A stretch of DNA of 11,890 bases from JBDNIO01 sp041688215 (GTDB lineage Bacteria; Pseudomonadota; Gammaproteobacteria; Nevskiales; Salinisphaeraceae): positions 1 to 11,890 of the forward strand of contig JBDNIO010000046.1 in NCBI GenBank assembly GCA_041688215.1, read 5' to 3'. Under the pieces are notes generated by a model. It was not told where the DNA came from, ran no database searches, and saw nothing but the letters and a program-made list of their open reading frames with translations. The translations under genes were made by a program, and so were the position numbers. Every line of letters begins with the position of its first letter. The stretch's first letter is position 1. Below are positions 7,223-11,890 of the stretch, one piece after another.

Positions 7223-8470
7223 CTACTGTGCGCAGGCCGGTTGGTAGCCCAGATCACAAGCCCTGGATTGCCAGTTTTTCGCCTGCTCATATTCACCCTG
7301 GCCACGATGGCTTTTTGAAAGCAGGAAATAGCCGCGGCCGTAATCAGGGCGTAGTTCAACCAGTTCATTCAGCGCCTTGCCTGCTGCCTGAAAGCTCCCC
7401 AGATCTGTATATATAGCGCCCAGCGATTCCAGTGCGTCGGTGTTTTTGCGGTCGAGTGTCACTGCCTGTTGCAGATCGTTTAACGCCTTGTGGTTTTGGC
7501 CTTCGCGATAAAAAGCCAGACCGCGGTAATAATAGGCACGTGAATTTTCCGGACTCAGCGCAATCGCGGAGTCAAAGGCCTTTATCGCCCCATCGAACTG
7601 CTCGTTTTTTAGCAGCCGGTAGCCCTTATCCAGGCGCGCGTCGGCCGCAAGCTGCTCGTAATTATGTGCGCCGTTGGCGTGCAGCAAGTCGGCCATTTCC
7701 AGGTGATCATCCTCCAGCGCGGCCCGCAAAGGCGTCCAGTCGCCCACCTGCGCATTTGGGTCGGCGCCATGTTTCAGCAACAAGGCGGCCACCTCCAGGT
7801 GGTCGCCAATTACTGCCTGGTAAAGAGGGGTTCGGCCTTTATCGTTGGCGGCGGTAACGTCCGCGCCCTGTTCGAGCAGGTAATCGACCATCGGGGCGTG
7901 CCCGGAGCGCGCCGCCATCGCCAGCGGGGTATGGCCTTTTTCATCGGGCACATCGATTTCGGCACCATGGGCAATAAGAATATGCGCAATTTCGGTATTA
8001 CCGTGCCAGGCTTGCCAGGCGGCTTGCCATAACGGAGTTTGATTCCACTGGTTGCGAGCATTCACATTCGCGCCCGCGGCAAGCAGACGGCGGACCACGG
8101 CAGGGTGATTTTTCTGGGCTGCCGAATGCAAAGGCGTGAACCCGCTTTCGGTGTCGTAAATATTCACTTCGGCGCCTTCGTCCAGCAGTAGTTTTACCGC
8201 TTTGAGCTGGCCGCTTTTCGCGGCCTCCGCCAGGGGTGTGCGCCCCGCCGCATTACGCTGGTCGATATCCGCTCCGTAGTCCAGCATTCTGCGTATCACG
8301 CTGGTGTCGCCGCGCGCGGCGGCGTAGTGCATGCAGCTCCAGCGCGCGTGGTTTTCGGAATTCAGGTTGATGGCCTTTCCCGCCGCGCAGACAAAATCCA
8401 CACGCGGCGCCGCGAGCACGGCCGTTATCGCGCAGGCAATGATGAACAGGATGGCGAGGCGAATGGGCAT
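7223..8470 (-). CDS. exported ankyrin-repeat/TPR protein
   Basis: I recognise the architecture but not a named gene. Residues 1-20 (MPIRLAILFIIACAITAVLA) look like a cleavable signal peptide ending LAA, so the protein is probably periplasmic or secreted. Residues 43-269 form about seven ankyrin repeats with the usual TPL..AA..G and LL..GA.VN signatures (GRTPLAEAAKSGQ, GFTPLHSAAQKN, NQTPLWQAA, GHTPLAMAARSGH, GRTPLYQAVIGDH, DWTPLRAALEDDH). Residues 276-410 hold about three or four TPR units (NSRAYYYRGLAFYREGQ, NTDALESLGAIYTDLGS), the last resembling a Sel1-type end (RACDLGYQPACA). No catalytic domain was seen, so it is probably a protein-protein scaffold. Its start lies 13 bp after an AGAGAG and is weakly placed. 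It is convergent with thiL (22 bp between stop codons) and divergent from cysS. Confidence 0.85.
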   Translation of the reverse strand: MPIRLAILFIIACAITAVLAAPRVDFVCAAGKAINLNSENHARWSCMHYAAARGDTSVIRRMLDYGADIDQRNAAGRTPLAEAAKSGQLKAVKLLLDEGAEVNIYDTESGFTPLHSAAQKNHPAVVRRLLAAGANVNARNQWNQTPLWQAAWQAWHGNTEIAHILIAHGAEIDVPDEKGHTPLAMAARSGHAPMVDYLLEQGADVTAANDKGRTPLYQAVIGDHLEVAALLLKHGADPNAQVGDWTPLRAALEDDHLEMADLLHANGAHNYEQLAADARLDKGYRLLKNEQFDGAIKAFDSAIALSPENSRAYYYRGLAFYREGQNHKALNDLQQAVTLDRKNTDALESLGAIYTDLGSFQAAGKALNELVELRPDYGRGYFLLSKSHRGQGEYEQAKNWQSRACDLGYQPACAQ

Positions 8471-8556
8471 CGTCGTGCAGAACTCTCTGGCGGCCTTGCG
8501 CTTACTTTAGCGCCCCGGCACATGTAAATACAGTGTTCAAGGCGGTAAAAACAGCC

Positions 8557-8586
8557 TTGGACTCGCAATATTTCTGCGCTGATATA
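8557..8586 (+). promoter_or_regulatory. candidate cysS promoter
   Basis: TTGGAC at 8557-8562 and GATATA at 8581-8586 are separated by 18 bp, a fair sigma-70-type match. Transcription would start near 8593, about 37 bp before the cysS ATG. It lies in the 159-bp divergent region (8471-8629) shared with the ankyrin-TPR gene. No convincing promoter for the minus strand was found there. A TTGAAC on the minus strand (8535-8540) lacks a well-spaced -10. Confidence 0.4.
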
Positions 8587-8629
8587 AACTAGGCGGCCTT
8601 TTGGAACCGGCCTTCGCCGTAGCCCCCGC

Positions 8630-10006
8630 ATGTTGCAGATACATAACAGCCTGACCGGCAAAAAACAGACCCTAACCCCGCTTGAACCCGGCAAGCTGCG
8701 CCTTTACGTGTGTGGCGTAACGGCCTATGACTATTGCCACCTGGGCCACGCACGTTTCATGGTGGTATTCGACATGCTGTGCCGTTACCTGCGCAGTTCC
8801 GGGCTGGATGTGCATTACGCGCGCAACATTACCGATATCGACGACAAGATCATCAAGCGTGCCGCCGAAACCGGTAGTACACCCAAGGAGATTGTCGATA
8901 CCTACGCCCATGCCATGCACCAAGACGCCGCCGCACTGGGACTGATCCCGCCCGATGACGAACCGCGCGCCACCGAGCATATAGAACAAATCCTGGCCAT
9001 GATTCAGCGCCTGATCGACACGGGCGCCGCCTACGCGGCCGACAACGGCTATGTGTATTACGACGTAAGTACGTTCGAGAATTACGGCCGCCTGTCTGGC
9101 AAACGCACCGAGGATTTGCGCGCCGGCGCCCGCGTTGCGGTAGACGAAGCCAAAACCGACCCGCTGGATTTTGTACTGTGGAAAGCCGCAAAACCGGGCG
9201 AACCCACTTGGGAGTCGCCCTGGGGGCCGGGGCGTCCCGGTTGGCATATTGAATGCTCGGCCATGTCCACCCAGTGCCTGGGCGACACGTTCGACATCCA
9301 CGGCGGCGGTCTGGATCTGATATTTCCGCACCACGAAAACGAGATCGCGCAAAGCGAAGCGGCCACCGGCAAACCGTTCGTGAATCTATGGATGCACAAC
9401 GGGTTTGTAACCGTCGACGACGAGAAAATGGCCAAGTCGCTGGGCAATTTTTTAACCATACGGGACGTGCTGGCAGATTTTCGCGCCGAAGAAATTCGCT
9501 ATTTTATTCTGGGCACGCACTACCGTAGCCCGCTGGCTTACAGCCGCGAGCAAATGGACGCGGCACGCGCTTCGCTTGCGCGCTTGTACCAGGCCCTGCG
9601 CGGTTTGCCGGTGGTGGAAAATCTGGCTGAAGGCGATTACGCCAGCCGTTACTACGCGGCCATGGCGGACGATCTGAATACGCCGGAAGCGGTGGCAGTG
9701 TTGTTTGAAATGGCACGTGAAATCAATCGCCTGCGCGACAACGACATCGAAGCCGCCGCCGCGCTTGGCACCTCCATGCGGCGCCTGGGCCTTTGCATCG
9801 GGCTGTTACAGCAAGACCCGGAGGCGTTTTTCACCGCCGGTGGTGGCAGCGGGCTTGGCGCCGAAGAAATAGAACAGCTTATCGCCGCCCGCAAAGCCGC
9901 CCGCGATGCGCGCGATTTCGCCCGCGCAGATCATATCCGTGATGATTTACTGGCACAGGGCATCCAACTGGAGGATAGCCCGCAGGGCACGATCTGGCGC
10001 CGGTAA
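8630..10006 (+). CDS. cysS: cysteinyl-tRNA synthetase
   Basis: This class I aminoacyl-tRNA synthetase charges tRNA-Cys in the cytosol. The 458-residue product (E. coli 461) has the zinc site that selects cysteine: C28 (YVCGVT), C209 (ECSAMS), H234 and E238 (FPHHENEIA). The HIGH motif is HLGH at 37-40. The KMSKS loop reads KMAKSLGN at 266-273, with alanine in place of the usual serine but both lysines kept. The DALR-type tRNA-binding domain follows (about 310-458), ending in a basic ARKAARDARDFARADHIRDDL helix and a GTIWRR terminus. No ribosome binding site precedes the ATG, but MLQIHNSLT aligns with the known N-terminus. The stop is TAA, immediately followed by TAG, where a terminal-inverted-repeat element begins. 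Confidence 0.97.
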   Translation: MLQIHNSLTGKKQTLTPLEPGKLRLYVCGVTAYDYCHLGHARFMVVFDMLCRYLRSSGLDVHYARNITDIDDKIIKRAAETGSTPKEIVDTYAHAMHQDAAALGLIPPDDEPRATEHIEQILAMIQRLIDTGAAYAADNGYVYYDVSTFENYGRLSGKRTEDLRAGARVAVDEAKTDPLDFVLWKAAKPGEPTWESPWGPGRPGWHIECSAMSTQCLGDTFDIHGGGLDLIFPHHENEIAQSEAATGKPFVNLWMHNGFVTVDDEKMAKSLGNFLTIRDVLADFRAEEIRYFILGTHYRSPLAYSREQMDAARASLARLYQALRGLPVVENLAEGDYASRYYAAMADDLNTPEAVAVLFEMAREINRLRDNDIEAAAALGTSMRRLGLCIGLLQQDPEAFFTAGGGSGLGAEEIEQLIAARKAARDARDFARADHIRDDLLAQGIQLEDSPQGTIWRR

Positions 10007-10063
10007 TAGTGGGTTGCTGAAAAAGTCCATCCCTGGACCCGTGTATATATTCAAGGCATTAAC

Positions 10064-10092
10064 GGAACACAAAAACGTGGTTTTCGTGTTCC
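10064..10092 (+). terminator. long hairpin after cysS, possible terminator
   Basis: GGAACACAAAAAC (10064-10076) pairs with GTTTTCGTGTTCC (10080-10092) at 12 of 13 positions around a GTG loop. It is followed on the plus strand by the T-rich stretch TTCATTTTCAT. It lies 58 bp after the cysS stop. The stem is AT-rich inside and the T-run is interrupted, so it is an imperfect intrinsic terminator; its main origin may be the repeat element that contains it. Confidence 0.4.
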
Positions 10093-10136
10093 TTCATTTT
10101 CATGCACTTACAGTGCCCGCCTAGTAATCATTTAAG

Positions 10137-10160
10137 GCTTGGCACATCCATGTGCTAAGC
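10137..10160. repeat. palindromic hairpin GCTTGGCACAT/ATGTGCTAAGC
   Basis: GCTTGGCACAT (10137-10147) and ATGTGCTAAGC (10150-10160) pair at 10 of 11 positions around a CC loop. GCCCGC (10115-10120) and GCGGGC (10159-10164) flank it and could form an outer stem. Read on the minus strand it is followed by CTTAAATGATT, a weak U-rich tail, so it could end the folD transcript. Its core recurs in the tRNA-His/tRNA-Lys spacer. Confidence 0.6.
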
Positions 10161-10196
10161 GGGCGTTACCGAAAAACTGCGTTTTTCAGCAACACC

Positions 10197-11057
10197 CTAA
10201 GCCTGTTCGTCGCTAAGCTTGGCGGCCAGCAGCGTGTTTTCCATCAGCATCGCTACCGTCATCGGCCCCACGCCGCCGGGTACCGGCGTAATCCAGGCCG
10301 CGCGCTCGCTGGCCACGGCGTAATCCACATCGCCGGTTAATTTGCCCTCAGCATTGCGGTTCATGCCCACGTCGATCACGGTCGCGCCCGGGCGCACCCA
10401 TTCGCCCGGGATAAGGCCGGCCTTGCCTACTGCTACAATCAGAATTTCGGCTTGGCGCACTTCGCTCTCAAGGTCACGCGTAAAGCGGTGGCACACAGTA
10501 ACCGTGGTGGCCTTGAGCAGTAATTCCAGCGCCATGGGCCGCCCCACAATATTGGAAGCGCCCACGATCACCGCCTTGCGGCTGCGGAAAGACTCACCTA
10601 TTTCTTCCAGTAATCGAATAATGCCCAGCGGGGTGCAGGCGCGCATTACCGGAATCCGCTGCGCAAGCCGGCCCACGTTATAGGGATGAAAACCATCCAC
10701 ATCCTTGGCCGGCGCAATGCGGTCAATAATGGCGCCAGCGTCCATATGCACCGGCAGCGGCAGTTGCACCAGAATGCCATGTATTTCCGGGTCGGCGTTG
10801 AACCCGTCAATAATCTGCAGCAGTTCCTGCTGGGTTGTTGCTGCCGACGGATACAGCGCCTTGGAGGCCAGGCCAACCTGCTTGCAGGCTTCGATTTTTT
10901 TGCCCACGTAGATTTTCGAAGCCGGGTCATCACCCACCAGAATCACCGCCAGCCCGGGCCGTTTTTTGCCGGCCGCAAGACGTTCGTCTATCTGCTTGGC
11001 CAAGGCCGCGCGCCGACGCGCCGCGATTGCTTTACCGTCAATTTGCCTGGCGCTCAT
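10197..11057 (-). CDS. folD: methylenetetrahydrofolate dehydrogenase/cyclohydrolase FolD
   Basis: This bifunctional enzyme oxidises 5,10-methylene-THF to methenyl-THF with NADP and hydrolyses it to 10-formyl-THF, which feeds purine and fMet-tRNA synthesis. The product is 286 residues (E. coli 288). Catalytic residues sit at the E. coli positions: Y50 and K54 in SKIYVGKKIEAC, Q98 in GILVQLPLP, and D121 in KDVDGFHP. The nucleotide-binding loop VGASNIVGRPM and the signature PVPGGVGPMTVAML are present. ATG 11057 gives the normal start; no strong ribosome binding site is visible upstream (a GAGCACG lies 4-10 bp away). The TAG stop (10197-10199) is part of the right terminal repeat of the element in 10007-10199. 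Adjacency of cysS, folD and a Pro/Arg/His tRNA array is also seen in Pseudomonas-like genomes. Confidence 0.97.
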   Translation of the reverse strand: MSARQIDGKAIAARRRAALAKQIDERLAAGKKRPGLAVILVGDDPASKIYVGKKIEACKQVGLASKALYPSAATTQQELLQIIDGFNADPEIHGILVQLPLPVHMDAGAIIDRIAPAKDVDGFHPYNVGRLAQRIPVMRACTPLGIIRLLEEIGESFRSRKAVIVGASNIVGRPMALELLLKATTVTVCHRFTRDLESEVRQAEILIVAVGKAGLIPGEWVRPGATVIDVGMNRNAEGKLTGDVDYAVASERAAWITPVPGGVGPMTVAMLMENTLLAAKLSDEQA

Positions 11058-11083
11058 GGTCGTGCTCGTTCAAGGGGAGGGCG

Positions 11084-11112
11084 ATTTTCGCATGCGCCGA
11101 TAAGTGCGACAA
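11084..11112 (-). promoter_or_regulatory. candidate folD promoter
   Basis: On the minus strand TTGTCG (11107-11112) and GAAAAT (11084-11089) are 17 bp apart, a weak-to-fair sigma-70-type match placed about 27 bp upstream of the folD ATG. Its -35 abuts the -35 of the divergent tRNA promoter (11114-11119), so the two promoters would be back to back. Confidence 0.3.
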
Positions 11113-11113
11113 A

Positions 11114-11142
11114 TTGACCCCTGTTCGCGCCGGTCGTATCAT
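11114..11142 (+). promoter_or_regulatory. tRNA array promoter with GC-rich discriminator
   Basis: TTGACC (11114-11119) and TATCAT (11137-11142) are separated by exactly 17 bp, the best promoter match in the window. Directly after the -10 comes TCGCGCCCC, a GC-rich discriminator of the kind known from stringently controlled rRNA and tRNA promoters. Transcription would start near 11149-11150, leaving a leader of about 115 nt before tRNA-Pro, to be removed by processing. Confidence 0.6.
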
Positions 11143-11149
11143 TCGCGCC

Positions 11150-11264
11150 CCGCAAGTTAGATATGCGCGTAATTCGATGCTTAGCTAGGCGTAACAGACT
11201 GCTTGCAGAGTAGATGCAAACCTGGCAGCAAGCATCTTTAAAGCGATATAGTTTAGATAGATTT
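11150..11264 (+). other. 5' leader of the tRNA transcript
   Basis: This stretch lies between the likely promoter and tRNA-Pro. It contains no ORF of note. GCTTGC (11201-11206) with GCAAGC (11228-11233) and AGATGC (11212-11217) with GCATCT (11232-11237) are alternative weak stems. TATAGT at 11247-11252 looks like a -10 but has no matching -35. Confidence 0.3.
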
Positions 11265-11341
11265 CGGGGTGTAGCGCAGCTTGGTAGCGCATCTGCTTTG
11301 GGAGCAGAGGGTCGGGAGTTCGAATCTCTCCACCCCGACCA
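11265..11341 (+). tRNA. tRNA-Pro(UGG)
   Basis: This is a 77-nt cloverleaf with acceptor CGGGGTG (11265-11271) pairing with CACCCCG (11331-11337), discriminator A and an encoded CCA (11339-11341). The anticodon stem TCTGC/GCAGA encloses the loop TTTGGGA, so the anticodon is TGG (11299-11301). The T-loop is TTCGAAT. It is the first gene of the array and reads all four CCN codons if U34 is modified as usual. Confidence 0.97.
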
Positions 11342-11396
11342 GATTGTTAAGACGTAAAAAAACCTGAAAGCAGGGTGCTAGAATGCGACTTGTTTA

Positions 11397-11472
11397 GCGC
11401 CTGTAGCTCAGGGGATAGAGCAATGGCCTTCTAAGCCATCGGTCGCAGGTTCGAATCCTGCCAGGCGCGCCA
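11397..11472 (+). tRNA. tRNA-Arg(UCU)
   Basis: This is a 76-nt cloverleaf: acceptor GCGCCTG (11397-11403) with CAGGCGC (11462-11468), discriminator G and encoded CCA (11470-11472). Anticodon stem ATGGC/GCCAT encloses CTTCTAA, so the anticodon is TCT (11430-11432), reading AGA/AGG, which are rare codons in GC-rich genomes. The 55-bp spacer before it contains TGCTAGAAT (11376-11384), a possible extended -10. Confidence 0.96.
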
Positions 11473-11555
11473 AATAAACCTGAATAGTCCTGAGCGCGCG
11501 GATTGGCTAGAATACCGACCTGATTCTTTAACAGATCGGGTCAGACTTGGATTAT

Positions 11556-11632
11556 GGTGGGCGTAGCTCAGTTGGTAGAGCCCTGGATTGTGATTCCAGT
11601 CGTCGTGGGTTCGAGTCCCATCGTCCACCCCA
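11556..11632 (+). tRNA. tRNA-His(GUG)
   Basis: The cloverleaf has the extra G(-1) at 11556 typical of tRNA-His, opposite the discriminator C73 (11629). The acceptor GTGGGCG (11557-11563) pairs with CGTCCAC (11622-11628) with one G-T pair; CCA is encoded at 11630-11632. The anticodon loop TTGTGAT between CTGGA and TCCAG gives GTG (11590-11592). The G(-1):C73 pair is the main identity element for histidyl-tRNA synthetase. Confidence 0.96.
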
Positions 11633-11795
11633 CTATGTTTCAGGTTTCCTATTTCGTGAAAACGAAGGGCAAACCTAAAAAAGTAGGCACGAATTGACAC
11701 ATGGATGTGCCAACGCAAAGCGAAGCCCAATAAAAATTGTATTTTTATTGGGCGTCAAGGCGCGAGGCAGGATGCCGAGTCGCCGCATCTAATGA
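11633..11795. repeat. 163-bp palindrome-rich spacer inside the tRNA array
   Basis: This gap is about twice the next-longest spacer in the array and contains stacked inverted repeats. An outer AGGTTT (11642-11647) pairs with AAACCT (11671-11676), enclosing TTCGT/ACGAA with a GAAA loop. CACAT GG ATGTG lies at 11698-11709. A perfect 13-bp stem lies at 11725-11753. No ORF is credible. The 16-mer at 11698-11713 is the exact reverse complement of 10139-10154 in the cysS-folD element. I read it as an inserted repeat unit that may also affect transcript processing or termination before tRNA-Lys. Confidence 0.5.
11725..11753. terminator. perfect 13-bp hairpin before tRNA-Lys
   Basis: GCCCAATAAAAAT (11725-11737) and ATTTTTATTGGGC (11741-11753) are perfect complements around a TGT loop. 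The T-run is inside the stem, not after it, which is unlike a standard intrinsic terminator, so termination is possible but not shown. If it stops transcription, tRNA-Lys needs its own promoter, and none is obvious in 11754-11795. Confidence 0.4.
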
Positions 11796-11871
<76 letters not shown>

Positions 11872-11890
11872 TATAATCAATGACTTACGA

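Larger units (their letters stand above)
10007..10199. repeat. 193-bp hairpin-rich element with terminal inverted repeats (MITE-like)
   Basis: The left end TAGTGGGTTGCTGAAAAA (10007-10024) and the reverse complement of the right end, TAGGGTGTTGCTGAAAAA (10182-10199), agree at 16 of 18 positions. This is the layout of a non-autonomous transposable element or MITE. If TA is the target duplication, the element proper is 10009-10197. There is no ORF inside that could be a transposase. The interior is packed with hairpins at 10025-10038, 10064-10092, 10137-10160 and 10171-10187. The element fills the whole gap between two convergent genes. Its left end abuts the cysS TAA, and its right end supplies the TAG stop of folD. 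It may also act as a two-way terminator. The family is not identified; the TTGCTGAAAAA end is a type seen on insertion sequences. Confidence 0.6.

Noticed and set aside
7223..8470. Ankyrin gene as a possible toxin or defence protein
   Set aside because: No catalytic, toxin or nuclease domain and no partner gene were seen. A signal peptide plus repeats supports only an exported scaffold.
8630..9528. Several ORFs on the other strand and frames across cysS
   Set aside because: They lie inside a synthetase with all active-site motifs and have no family resemblance.
10041..10200. CRISPR-like or tandem repeat array suggested by the many palindromes
   Set aside because: The hairpins have different sequences and spacing; there is no repeated unit with regular spacers and no cas gene nearby.
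11431..11730. 99-residue minus-strand ORF containing DDGTRTHDDWNHNPGLYQL and WQDSNLRPMA
   Set aside because: It is the antisense translation of tRNA-His and tRNA-Arg. Peptides of this kind are a well-known false annotation from tRNA genes.

Overview
The window looks like a chromosomal housekeeping segment from a free-living gammaproteobacterium of moderately high GC. The evidence is the gene order glyA-nrdR-ribD-ribE-ribBA-ribH-nusB-thiL, cysS next to folD, and a Pro-Arg-His-Lys tRNA array with encoded CCA ends. Together these resemble Pseudomonas-like and purple-sulfur-type gammaproteobacterial genomes. I cannot name a genus from sequence alone.

Layout. Positions 1-367 hold a probable IS110-type transposase remnant, with a small membrane-protein gene on the minus strand whose 3' end runs into it. 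Positions 492-7200 form one dense plus-strand cluster. It contains glyA (serine hydroxymethyltransferase), nrdR (Zn-ribbon/ATP-cone repressor of ribonucleotide reductase genes), ribD, ribE (riboflavin synthase), ribBA (with a GTP cyclohydrolase II-like half that has lost its cysteines), ribH, nusB and thiL. Junctions are short (one 1-bp overlap, several gaps of 2-27 bp), except 67 bp before ribH, where a candidate internal promoter lies. A convergent minus-strand gene (7223-8470) encodes a secreted ankyrin-TPR repeat protein. cysS (8630-10006, plus) and folD (10197-11057, minus) converge on a 193-bp hairpin-rich element with terminal inverted repeats. Divergent from folD is a four-gene tRNA array: Pro(UGG), Arg(UCU), His(GUG), Lys(CUU).

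How the genes work together. The cluster makes lumazine, riboflavin and thiamine diphosphate. GlyA and FolD handle tetrahydrofolate one-carbon units, and NusB, CysS and the tRNAs serve transcription and translation. RibD, RibBA, RibH and RibE cover riboflavin synthesis from the GTP cyclohydrolase II product onward. The cyclohydrolase step itself must come from a ribA elsewhere, because the RibA-like half here lacks the zinc cysteines.

I found no clear new defence, secretion or CRISPR-like system. The least ordinary material is non-coding: the 193-bp terminal-inverted-repeat element between the stop codons of cysS and folD, and the 163-bp palindromic spacer inside the tRNA array. They share an exact 16-bp palindromic core in opposite orientation, which suggests a dispersed repeat family.
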